59,202 nt of DNA from Saprospiraceae bacterium. GTDB taxonomy: Bacteria; Bacteroidota; Bacteroidia; Chitinophagales; Saprospiraceae. The position numbers and the translations under genes were made by a program. Below, one piece after another: positions 52,533 to 59,202 of this stretch (its first letter is position 1; the number at the start of each line of letters is the position of its first letter). The stretch covers positions 1 through 59,202 of the forward strand of contig JAHDCG010000008.1 in the NCBI GenBank assembly GCA_020629965.1, given 5' to 3'. Below the pieces are notes generated by a model, which made no database searches, was not told where the DNA came from, and was given only the letters and a program-made list of their open reading frames with translations.

Positions 52533-53270
52533 ATGCGCACCATCGACATCCGCACCACGCAAAATGTGACTATCGAATACGAACTCGCTCCCGTCAGCGA
52601 CCGCATTTTTGCTTACCTCATCGACCTGCTGCTGCTGGCGACGGTGCACACGGTTTTTGCCATGATGTTGCTCAATTTATTTAACGTACAAGACGACCAA
52701 ATTTTCGCTTTTGTCTTCGGTTTTCTGCCTTTTTTCGAACTTATCCTCTACCACTTTTTCTTAGAGCTTTTGCGCCACGGTCAGACCTTCGGCAAGAGTG
52801 CGATGGGCATACAAGTCGTGCGCACCGACGGGCAACAACCCACCGTCGGCGACCATCTGCTCCGCTCGATTTTTCTGATTATCGACGTGATTTTTTCCTC
52901 CGGAATAATTGCCGTGCTGCTCATCAGCTCTTCCGACCGCCGCCAAAGATTGGGCGACATGACGGCAAATACTACGGTTATCAAAGTCAAACAAAATCTG
53001 CGTTTCCTCCTTTCCGACATCCTCAAAATTAACACCTTAGACGACTACGAACCACAATACACCGAAGTCAAAAAACTCAGCGAGCAGGACATGCTTTTGA
53101 TAAAAAGCGCACTCAATCGCTACGCCGAGTTTAAAAACGACGCCCACGCCCGCGTCATCCGAGAGGTCACGGAAAAGGTGCGACAAAAGCTGGACATCGT
53201 CGAAGTGCCGCGCGATAAACCGGAATTTTTGCGGACGCTGCTGCGGGATTATATTGTACTGACAAGGTAA
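52533..53270 (+). CDS. RDD family membrane protein
   Basis: A 245-aa protein. Residues about 20-150 form the RDD domain (PF06271): the first helix starts with AYLIDLLLLATVHTVF and contains the Arg/Asp pair of the family (SDRIFAYLID), followed by HGQTFGKSAMGIQVVRTDG and the RRQRLGDMTANTTVI ending. There are three or four transmembrane helices. The C-terminal 95 residues are cytoplasmic and helical, with a tail (LLRDYIVLTR) seen in Bacteroidota RDD proteins. A transport or ion-exchange role has been proposed for some RDD proteins. None is shown here. A heptad repeat follows the stop at 4 bp. Confidence 0.9.
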   Translation: MRTIDIRTTQNVTIEYELAPVSDRIFAYLIDLLLLATVHTVFAMMLLNLFNVQDDQIFAFVFGFLPFFELILYHFFLELLRHGQTFGKSAMGIQVVRTDGQQPTVGDHLLRSIFLIIDVIFSSGIIAVLLISSSDRRQRLGDMTANTTVIKVKQNLRFLLSDILKINTLDDYEPQYTEVKKLSEQDMLLIKSALNRYAEFKNDAHARVIREVTEKVRQKLDIVEVPRDKPEFLRTLLRDYIVLTR

Positions 53271-53274
53271 TATA

Positions 53275-53302
53275 GGTGGTAGGTGGTTGTTGGTAGATGG
53301 TG
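53275..53302. repeat. Heptad repeat, type GGTGGTA
   Basis: GGTGGTA, GGTGGTT, GTTGGTA, GATGGTG, starting 5 bp after the RDD stop codon. Confidence 0.8.
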
Positions 53303-53397
53303 GCTTTCGGAAGAGTCTTCCGACGGCATGTAATTCTCTAACAAGACACCTGTTTTTGAAGTCTAAAATCCCAAATTTTCAAGTCCTATTTAATCAA

Positions 53398-53405
53398 TAT
53401 CTTTG
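53398..53405 (+). promoter_or_regulatory. -7 box (TATCTTTG) very close to the lipoprotein start
   Basis: TATCTTTG ends 11 bp before the ATG at 53417. Transcription would begin within a few bases of the start codon, giving an almost leaderless mRNA. A TTTTC about 18 bp upstream may act at -33. Confidence 0.6.
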
Positions 53406-53416
53406 CCGACGCTAAT

Positions 53417-54229
53417 ATGAAAACGACCGCTTGTAAAATATTTCTACTGTTGCTGCTGTCGGCTTGTTCTCCTTCCGAACGAGACGAAAATGCGGCGGAA
53501 AATGCAATCGTGCAAGACACCTTATTCGATATTTTGCGAGGAGAATTGGTAAAGGAAACAGAGGACAGTGTATGGTACGAACCTTACGAAAGAAAAATTC
53601 CGAAGGTCAGAAAGATTTTCAAAAAAGGCAGAGTTTATACCTACCGAGCGATTTATCGAAGTGACAACGGCGATACTTTATCTGACAGCAAAATCAGGTT
53701 AATTCCTTCGGGCGAAAGAATTGACTTTGCGCCCGAAATGCAGGACAAAGTGATACTTGTTTTTGAAGATTATCAAAAGGACTCCGTGAATTTAGCGCAG
53801 CATGATTTAAATCCGAGTTTAAAAAATTGGTGGAGTGAAACAACGGAAGGCATTATTGAAAATTCGGAAAGAGTTTGGATGCATCCGATTAGAGTAAACC
53901 AATATAAATTTACGGAAGTTGCGCCTTTTCCGGAGGTGATGTTTCCTTTGACCGCCGGAGACCAATGGGACACCGGACTCAACATCCACGACGGATGGGG
54001 AGAATGGTCGAATACCTCGGGGCGCAGTGAATATCGGGTAGTCGGTAAAGATTTTTTCACTTTGCAAGACAAGCAAACGGACGTTTGGAAAATCAAATCT
54101 CAGGCTGATTTTCCCTTCGGAAAATCTCATCTCGATTACAAGTTCAGCAGCAATTACGGTTTCGTAGAGTTTATTTACAAAAATTACAAAAAGGAAACCT
54201 TACAGATTAAATTGATTAAAACAGAATAA
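53417..54229 (+). CDS. Lipoprotein of unknown function
   Basis: A 270-aa protein with a lipoprotein signal (MKTTACKIFLLLLLSACSPS; lipobox LSAC, Cys17). The mature part is rich in beta-strand-like segments and aromatic residues (VWYEPYERKIP, VWMHPIRVNQYKFTEVAPFPEV, DQWDTGLNIHDGWGEWSNTSG). I recognise no family. Because the -7 box is so close, it may be translated from a near-leaderless mRNA. It is followed 7 bp later by rlmD on the same strand, so the two are likely co-transcribed although functionally unrelated. Confidence 0.8.
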   Translation: MKTTACKIFLLLLLSACSPSERDENAAENAIVQDTLFDILRGELVKETEDSVWYEPYERKIPKVRKIFKKGRVYTYRAIYRSDNGDTLSDSKIRLIPSGERIDFAPEMQDKVILVFEDYQKDSVNLAQHDLNPSLKNWWSETTEGIIENSERVWMHPIRVNQYKFTEVAPFPEVMFPLTAGDQWDTGLNIHDGWGEWSNTSGRSEYRVVGKDFFTLQDKQTDVWKIKSQADFPFGKSHLDYKFSSNYGFVEFIYKNYKKETLQIKLIKTE

Positions 54230-54236
54230 GAACTAA

Positions 54237-55652
54237 ATGGCGAGAAAAGGAAAAAGGCAACGCAAAATTTTTAAAAATGTCACGATAACCGGTATCGCGG
54301 ACAAGGGAAAAGGCGTGGGCAGAGACGAAGAAGGGCAGGTGATATTCGTGGAGCGTGTGGTGCCGGGCGACGTGGTCAACGTGCAGAGTCTGCGTAAAAA
54401 AAAGCGGGTGCATCAGGGCTATCCGATTGAGTTTTTGCACCTCTCCGAAAAGCGTGTCGAGCCGTTTTGTCAACACTTCGAGCATTGCGGCGGCTGCAAA
54501 TGGCAAAATTTGAGCTACGAAGAGCAATTAGCCGAAAAAGAAAAAAATGTCCGCGATGCCGTGCAGCGCATTGCGAAGACAGAAGTAGCGGATTTTCAAC
54601 CGATATTGGGCTGTGAAGAGACGACTTTTTATCGCAACAAAATGGAATTCACCTTTTGCGATAAGCGGTGGCTGACCAATGAAGAGGTGGCGGCCGGTGT
54701 GTCCAATAAAGAAAACGTCCTCGGTTTTCATCGCGCCGGTGCCTTCGATAAAATTTTGAATATCGAAAAATGTTGGCTGCAATACGAGCCTTCCAATGCG
54801 CTGCGTAACTATATGCGCGAACTCGCCGAGGCGCAAAATTTGACCTTTTACGACCCGCGCAGTAAAGAAGGTTTTTTGCGGAATGTCATCATCAGAATTA
54901 CCTCGCTCGGGGAGATTTTGATAATCATGATAGTGCGCGACCCGGCAATGAAAAAGATTAAAAAATATCTCGACGGGCTGTTGGAAAAATTTCCGAACAT
55001 CACGAGTTTATACTACTGCGTCAATCCGAAAGTGAATGACTACATCGGCGATATGGAGATGAACTTGTACAGCGGCGAGGCTTATGTGCGCGAAAAATTG
55101 CGCCACGTAGAATTTAAAGTCGGCCCGAAATCCTTCTTTCAAACCAATACACATCAGGCGGAAAAACTGTACGATGTCGTCGCCGAATTTGCCGACATGG
55201 ACGGTAGCCAAAATGTCTATGACCTCTACACGGGCGTAGGCAGTATTGCACTGTATTTGGCAAAAGATGCCAAGCAAGTCGTCGGTATCGAAGAAATAGA
55301 AGCAGCCATTGAAGACGCCAAAGAAAACGCTGAACGCAACAAAATCGACAACTGCATCTTCTACGCGGGCAATGTGCGCGACATCCTCACCGATGAATTT
55401 GCGGACACACACGGCAAACCCGATATTGTCATCACCGACCCGCCGCGCGCCGGTATGCACCCGAAGGTCGTCGAAATGTTTTTGAAGTTAGAAGCTCCGA
55501 AAATCGTTTACGTTTCTTGCAATCCGGCGACGCAGGCAAGGGATTTAGCGGTTTTGAGCGAAAAATACGAAGTGCTGAAAATGCGGGCGGTGGATATGTT
55601 TCCGCATACGCATCACATCGAGAGTGTGGCGTTATTGGCGTTGAGGGGTTAG
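54237..55652 (+). CDS. rlmD: 23S rRNA (uracil-C5)-methyltransferase RlmD
   Basis: A 471-aa SAM-dependent enzyme that methylates a uracil of 23S rRNA (U1939 in E. coli). The N-terminal TRAM domain (residues about 10-65, VTITGIADKGKGVGRDEEGQ) is followed by the 4Fe-4S ligands in FCQHFEHCGGCKWQ. The methyltransferase core carries SFFQTNTHQAEKLYD, YDLYTGVGSIALYLA, TDPPRAGMHPKVVE and the catalytic Cys in YVSCNPATQARDL. Close paralogues (TrmA/RlmC-like) share these motifs, so the U1939 assignment is by family. Its last codons and stop lie inside an octamer repeat. Confidence 0.9.
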   Translation: MARKGKRQRKIFKNVTITGIADKGKGVGRDEEGQVIFVERVVPGDVVNVQSLRKKKRVHQGYPIEFLHLSEKRVEPFCQHFEHCGGCKWQNLSYEEQLAEKEKNVRDAVQRIAKTEVADFQPILGCEETTFYRNKMEFTFCDKRWLTNEEVAAGVSNKENVLGFHRAGAFDKILNIEKCWLQYEPSNALRNYMRELAEAQNLTFYDPRSKEGFLRNVIIRITSLGEILIIMIVRDPAMKKIKKYLDGLLEKFPNITSLYYCVNPKVNDYIGDMEMNLYSGEAYVREKLRHVEFKVGPKSFFQTNTHQAEKLYDVVAEFADMDGSQNVYDLYTGVGSIALYLAKDAKQVVGIEEIEAAIEDAKENAERNKIDNCIFYAGNVRDILTDEFADTHGKPDIVITDPPRAGMHPKVVEMFLKLEAPKIVYVSCNPATQARDLAVLSEKYEVLKMRAVDMFPHTHHIESVALLALRG

Positions 55653-55662
55653 GAGGTTGAGA
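55639..55662. repeat. Octamer repeat, type GTTGAGGG
   Basis: GTTGAGGG, GTTAGGAG, GTTGAGAA span the rlmD stop codon, so the last residues of RlmD are encoded by repeat sequence. The complementary AACCTCTC type lies at 40264-40295. Confidence 0.65.
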
Positions 55663-55698
55663 AGTAATCCGAAATTTGTAAACAAAAATTAAGTTCAG

Positions 55699-57303
55699 AT
55701 GAATAAATTATTTTTTCTTTTTTCGCTTTTATTTGTGTCGTTCCTCGGCTCGGCACAACAGGGTGCGCTCGTGCTGACCGACGGCTCGGAGCCGACCGAT
55801 AAAGCCGCGATGTACGCCGCCCGTATTCAGGCAGCGGATATGAAGGAATTGCTGACCGTCATTGCTTCCGACGAAATGGAAGGCAGAGAAACGGGGGAAG
55901 CGGGACAGCGCAAAGCCGCTGATTTTATCGCCGGAAAATTTGCGGATTTGGGGCTGCCGAAGAAAGGAGAAAACGATACTTATTTTCAGGAAATCGTTTA
56001 TACGGCGGAAAGTTGGGCGACGATAAAATTGAACGTCAACGGCGCGGAGCAGAAAAATATGCGTCAGTTTTACGCTTTTCCTGCGGTCAATCAGGATATG
56101 AAAATCGAAGCGGACGAAGTCATTTTTGCGGGTTACGGCATTGACGATGCGAAATACAGCGATTACGAGGGCGTCGATGTCAAGGATAAAGTCGTGCTGA
56201 TTTACTACGGCGAGCCTGTCAATAAACGCGGTGTAAGTCGCCTGACAGACGACGGTTCGATTTCGGAATGGTCAACGGATTATCGCAGAAAACTGCGGGC
56301 TGCGAAAAAATACGGCGCGAAGGCAGTCTTGATTATCGACGATAAAATTCAGAAAAACATCGCGGAAAATCGCCGCTTTCTGCTGAGTCCGCGCATGCGT
56401 CTCGGGCGCGGGGAGGAGCCGGCAAAAAATTATGCGAACAGTCTTTTTATCTCTCCCGAAACGGCAAAAGCCGTCATCGGTGACAACTACAAAAAGGTCG
56501 TCAAAGCCCGCAAAAAAATCAGTAGAAAACTGAAACCGCGTCCGGTGACTTTGCCCGTAGATTTAAAAATCAAGCAGGAAGTCGATGTCAAAAAACTCGT
56601 CGGCTCGAATGTCGTCGGCTACATTGAAGGCAGCGACCCGGTTTTGAAAAATGAAATCGTCATCGTCTCCGCGCACTACGATCACCTCGGTAAGCGCGGC
56701 AACAGCATTTACAACGGTGCGGACGATAACGGCTCGGGCACGACTACGGTTTTGGAAATTGCCGAAGCACTCGCCGCTGCCAAAAAAGACGGAAACGGTC
56801 CGCGCCGCACGGTCATTTGTATGCTCGTATCGGGCGAAGAAAAAGGTTTGCTCGGCTCGAAATATTACGTCGAAAATCCGTTGTTTCCTTTAGAGCAAAC
56901 CATCGTCGATGTCAACGTCGATATGGTCGGCAGAAGTGACGATAAGCACGAAAACAGCAACTATGTGTACGTCATCGGCTCCGACCGCCTGAGCAGCGAA
57001 CTGCACGAAATCAACGAAGCCGCCAACCGAAAATACACCAATATCGACCTCGACTACACCTACAACGCCGAGGACGACCCGAACCGTTACTACTACCGCA
57101 GCGACCACTACAACTTCGCCGAAAAGGGCATTCCCGCCATTTTTTACTTCAGCGGCGTGCACGCCGACTACCACCGCCCGACGGATACGGTCGAAAAAAT
57201 CGAATTTGAAAAAATGGAAACCATCGGGCGTTTGGTGTTTCACACGATTTGGGAATTGGCGAATCGGGACAAAGCGATAGAAGTGGATGTGACGCAACCC
57301 TAA
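55699..57303 (+). CDS. Exported M28 family metallopeptidase
   Basis: A 534-aa zinc aminopeptidase-like enzyme with a signal peptide (MNKLFFLFSLLFVSFLGSAQ). A PA-like domain is inserted around residues 130-270 (FAGYGIDDAKYSDYEGVDVKDKVVLIYYGEP). The dizinc site is complete: His in SAHYDHLG near residue 325, Asp in NGADDNGSG, Glu-Glu in VSGEEKGLLGSKYY, Asp in NVDMVGR and His in VHADYHRPTDT. It probably trims peptides in the periplasm or outside the cell. The stop codon begins a heptad repeat. It stands alone. Confidence 0.93.
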   Translation: MNKLFFLFSLLFVSFLGSAQQGALVLTDGSEPTDKAAMYAARIQAADMKELLTVIASDEMEGRETGEAGQRKAADFIAGKFADLGLPKKGENDTYFQEIVYTAESWATIKLNVNGAEQKNMRQFYAFPAVNQDMKIEADEVIFAGYGIDDAKYSDYEGVDVKDKVVLIYYGEPVNKRGVSRLTDDGSISEWSTDYRRKLRAAKKYGAKAVLIIDDKIQKNIAENRRFLLSPRMRLGRGEEPAKNYANSLFISPETAKAVIGDNYKKVVKARKKISRKLKPRPVTLPVDLKIKQEVDVKKLVGSNVVGYIEGSDPVLKNEIVIVSAHYDHLGKRGNSIYNGADDNGSGTTTVLEIAEALAAAKKDGNGPRRTVICMLVSGEEKGLLGSKYYVENPLFPLEQTIVDVNVDMVGRSDDKHENSNYVYVIGSDRLSSELHEINEAANRKYTNIDLDYTYNAEDDPNRYYYRSDHYNFAEKGIPAIFYFSGVHADYHRPTDTVEKIEFEKMETIGRLVFHTIWELANRDKAIEVDVTQP

Positions 57304-57337
57304 GACGGCAGACGGTAGTTTGGCGGACGGTGGACGG
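57303..57337. repeat. Heptad repeat, type AGACGGC/TGGACGG
   Basis: AGACGGC, AGACGGT, AGTTTGG, CGGACGG, TGGACGG, starting with the last base of the M28 peptidase stop codon. Confidence 0.75.
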
Positions 57338-57395
57338 GTGTGATAATGCAAAAAATATCAACCTGAAAACCTTGGCAACGTTTTGGCGTTAAATC

Positions 57396-57426
57396 TTTGC
57401 AATTCCGGGTTTTGCACCTACTTTTG
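57396..57426 (+). promoter_or_regulatory. Strong Bacteroidota-type promoter for the 43-aa peptide gene
   Basis: TTTG (57396-57399), a 19-bp spacer and TACTTTTG (57419-57426) fit the -33/-7 consensus exactly. The leader to the ATG at 57542 would be about 110 nt and contains the heptad repeat at 57496-57530. Confidence 0.7.
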
Positions 57427-57495
57427 CAGCAAATTTAAGAATTCGGATTTTGGTTTTAGATTCGTAAACGTCGAGGTTTGTTCTTACAGGAAAAA

Positions 57496-57530
57496 GTCTA
57501 ACGTCTAATATCTAATATCTAATATCTCAA
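57496..57530. repeat. Heptad repeat, type GTCTAAN
   Basis: GTCTAAC, GTCTAAT, ATCTAAT, ATCTAAT, ATCTCAA, ending 11 bp before the ATG of the 43-aa gene. Same family as 32708-32742. Confidence 0.85.
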
Positions 57531-57541
57531 AAAAACAGAAT

Positions 57542-57673
57542 ATGTCTGACGGAGTAAAAGACGCAGGAACGAAAGGCTACAAATTACTTTTTTGGTTCAT
57601 CGCTATCGCGCTGATTGTCGCCTTGATGATTTACGTTTACCGCTACAATATGCGCTTTTTGCCCGAATTGTAG
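57542..57673 (+). CDS. Small single-pass membrane protein, 43 aa
   Basis: An ATG at 57542 and a TAG at 57671-57673 define 43 codons. The product has a short polar start (MSDGVKDAGTKGYKLL), one hydrophobic helix (about residues 15-32, FWFIAIALIVALMIYV) and a basic aromatic end (YRYNMRFLPEL). A strong promoter lies upstream and a hairpin terminator 33 bp downstream, so it looks like an independent gene that size cut-offs would miss. I do not recognise the family and assign no function. Confidence 0.65.
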   Translation: MSDGVKDAGTKGYKLLFWFIAIALIVALMIYVYRYNMRFLPEL

Positions 57674-57705
57674 GACGGGGTAAATGCACCGCGAAAATAT
57701 TACCG

Positions 57706-57745
57706 AAGCCTTAATATTCGTCTTGCGATGAGTGTTAAGGCTTTT
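57706..57745 (+). terminator. Terminator of the 43-aa gene
   Basis: AAGCCTTAA (57706-57714) pairs with TTAAGGCTT (57735-57743) around a 20-base loop, followed by TT. It lies 33 bp after the stop codon. Confidence 0.65.
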
Positions 57746-57893
57746 GTGTATGGGGGAAAGGTTCGTTTAGTTTTGTTTGAGTGGTTGGAATGGTTTGAGT
57801 CGTTGGGGGCACCTGAATATTTGAGTTTGTTCTTGCCGGTTTTTGTAGAGATGCTGTATTGCGACGTCTGCCACGGAGAGAAATCTTTCCTGA

Positions 57894-57936
57894 AAATCCT
57901 ATAATCCTGTCCAAAAAAATCAATCCTCAAATCCTG
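57894..57936. repeat. Degenerate octamer repeat, type AATCCTNN
   Basis: AATCCT occurs at 57895, 57903, 57922 and 57930, two pairs each with 8-bp spacing. It lies upstream of mutY in a 306-bp gap that otherwise holds only the terminator at 57706 and a G/T-rich stretch near 57775-57810. Confidence 0.5.
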
Positions 57937-57979
57937 CTCGCCCCTCAGGGTCTGCTTCTCAAAGTTAAAAAAATAAACA

Positions 57980-59062
57980 ATGCAAGCCGAAAAATTCAGG
58001 GAAAAACTACTCGCTTGGCACGCCGGAAACGACCGACCGCTGCCCTGGAAAGGCGAGAAAAATCCCTACTTCATTTGGCTTTCGGAAATAATTTTGCAGC
58101 AAACACGCGTCGAACAGGGACTGCCGTACTTCGAACGATTTAAAGAAAACTACCCGACCGTACACGACCTTGCCGCCGCGCCCGCCGATGGTGTGATGAA
58201 ACTGTGGGAGGGTTTGGGTTACTATTCGCGCGCCCGCAATCTGCACGCAACGGCAAAAAATATTGCCGAAAATATGAACGGCATTTTTCCCGCGACGCAC
58301 GCGGAAATATTAAAGTTGAAAGGCGTCGGGCCCTACACCGCTGCGGCGATTGCCTCTTTTGCCTACGACCTGCCGCACGCCGTGGTCGATGGGAATGTAT
58401 ATCGCGTGCTGTCGCGCACTTTCGGCATTGCGACGCCGATTGATACGACGCCGGGCAAAAAAGAATTTGCGGCATTGGCGGAAGAGTGTTTGGATAAAAC
58501 GCAGCCGGGCGTTTATAATCAAGCGATTATGGACTTCGGGGCGACGCATTGCACGCCGAAAAGTCCGAATTGTCAAAGCTGCCCGATGCAGGAAGATTGC
58601 ACGGCATTACAAGAAAATAAAGTAGAAATATTACCCGTCAAATCCAAAAAACTGACGAAACGGGAACGATTTTTCTACTATTTTGTCATCAAATCGGGCG
58701 ACCGGGTATTAGTACGCAGACGCGGCGCGGGCGATATTTGGCAAGGGCTGTACGAGTTTCCGCTTTTGGAAAGCGACCGGGCGATTGAAAATAAAAGTGC
58801 GATAGAAGGCAGCGAGATTCTGCAAGATTTGATTGCGCCGGAAGATTACGCGGTGTTGCGTATTTCCAAGTCATACAAACGCGTTTTGACGCACCAAAAA
58901 ATCAGCATTCGTTTTTGGGAGATTGAAGTCGAAAAATTTAAAAGCGGGTATGAAGATAAGGGATTTCGCGCGGTTTCCCGTGCAGAATTAGCCGGTTTGG
59001 CATTTCCGCGCACAATTGATTTGTATTTATCGGATAAATCCTTAACTTTAGAATTATTTTAG
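57980..59062 (+). CDS. mutY: A/G-specific adenine glycosylase
   Basis: MutY removes adenine mispaired with 8-oxoguanine. In this 360-aa protein the catalytic Glu36 lies in LSEIILQQTRVEQG. The helix-hairpin-helix is LKGVGPYTAAAIASFAYDLP with the Asp in HAVVDGNVYRVLSR near residue 136. The 4Fe-4S cluster uses the Cys residues in CTPKSPNCQSCPMQEDC near residues 192-208. A C-terminal NUDIX-like domain (about 230-355) recognises 8-oxoguanine. Length and all motifs are normal. It is monocistronic in this window. Confidence 0.95.
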   Translation: MQAEKFREKLLAWHAGNDRPLPWKGEKNPYFIWLSEIILQQTRVEQGLPYFERFKENYPTVHDLAAAPADGVMKLWEGLGYYSRARNLHATAKNIAENMNGIFPATHAEILKLKGVGPYTAAAIASFAYDLPHAVVDGNVYRVLSRTFGIATPIDTTPGKKEFAALAEECLDKTQPGVYNQAIMDFGATHCTPKSPNCQSCPMQEDCTALQENKVEILPVKSKKLTKRERFFYYFVIKSGDRVLVRRRGAGDIWQGLYEFPLLESDRAIENKSAIEGSEILQDLIAPEDYAVLRISKSYKRVLTHQKISIRFWEIEVEKFKSGYEDKGFRAVSRAELAGLAFPRTIDLYLSDKSLTLELF

Positions 59063-59113
59063 AGAATCAACGGATTTTCTGATTTAAAACCCTCCAAAAG
59101 TCATTTAATCAAC

Positions 59114-59147
59114 TTGAACGAACACAAAACTAAATCGTTTATATTTG
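59114..59147 (+). promoter_or_regulatory. Promoter near the window end
   Basis: TTG (59114-59116), a 23-bp spacer and TATATTTG (59140-59147) resemble the Bacteroidota consensus, with a slightly long spacer. It would drive a gene beyond the window edge. Confidence 0.5.
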
Positions 59148-59202
59148 ACAAATAATTATTGTAGGGACGGAAAACTACATTCTTCACATTTTTAAAAAAC
59201 CA

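Noticed and set aside
57700-57930. 76-codon minus-strand frame before mutY
   Set aside because: Its sequence is made of the intergenic repeat tracts and overlaps the terminator of the 43-aa gene.

Overview
The window looks like chromosomal sequence from a member of the Bacteroidota, probably the Saprospirales (Saprospiraceae/Lewinellaceae). I infer this from several signs. Two secreted proteins end in type IX secretion (T9SS) sorting domains. Promoter-like TAnnTTTG boxes lie upstream of many genes. Purine-rich Shine-Dalgarno sites are scarce. SdrD_B-like/GEVED-type and BNR/PKD surface proteins are present. Housekeeping genes are mixed with Bacteroidota-specific hypotheticals. There is no rRNA operon, transposase, prophage or CRISPR array. 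Two tRNA genes (Cys and Asn) are present.

Layout: 1-9.7 kb holds a peroxiredoxin, a three-gene overlapping operon (hypothetical, cyclase/formamidase-like, 7-TM membrane protein), a 1115-aa exported protein and mfd. 9.8-21.4 kb holds hemW, a SPOR protein, a FtsB/DivIC-like protein, a DMT transporter, an SdiA-regulated-like protein, a tandem-cyclase/ATPase/TPR protein with a 55-aa membrane partner, lptB and a DUF2505 protein. 21.4-22 kb is the tRNA cluster with tRNA-Cys-like relics. 22.3-27.5 kb has plsC, an AsmA-like protein, a 91-aa antitoxin-like protein and a MATE exporter. 27.8-35.8 kb has the surface proteins, a holin-family membrane protein, a DUF3140 protein and an AT-rich segment that includes a 40-aa double-glycine-leader peptide gene. 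36-45 kb has a TMTC-like membrane TPR protein, pyrophosphatase, a LAS-type peptidase, a sugar isomerase-like TIM barrel, PrsW, a lipoprotein, a tyrosine phosphatase and lpxD. 45.6-59 kb has a 911-aa GEVED surface protein, a TIGR02757 protein, aroB, a metal permease fused to a DtxR-like regulator, an RDD protein, a lipoprotein, rlmD, an M28 peptidase, a 43-aa membrane peptide and mutY.

Most genes stand alone or in pairs. Recurrent themes are envelope biogenesis (LptB, LpxD, PlsC, AsmA, SPOR, murein peptidase), secretion of adhesin-like proteins, and DNA repair (Mfd, MutY).

The most distinctive signal is in the non-coding DNA. It carries at least a dozen short tandem repeats with a period of 7 (sometimes 8) bases, often touching stop or start codons. 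It also carries several ~80-bp inverted-repeat elements built from paired REP-like palindromes, and two ~160-bp hairpin elements that share a core but have different, individually self-complementary arms. Many of these palindromes sit 20-45 bp upstream of a start codon.
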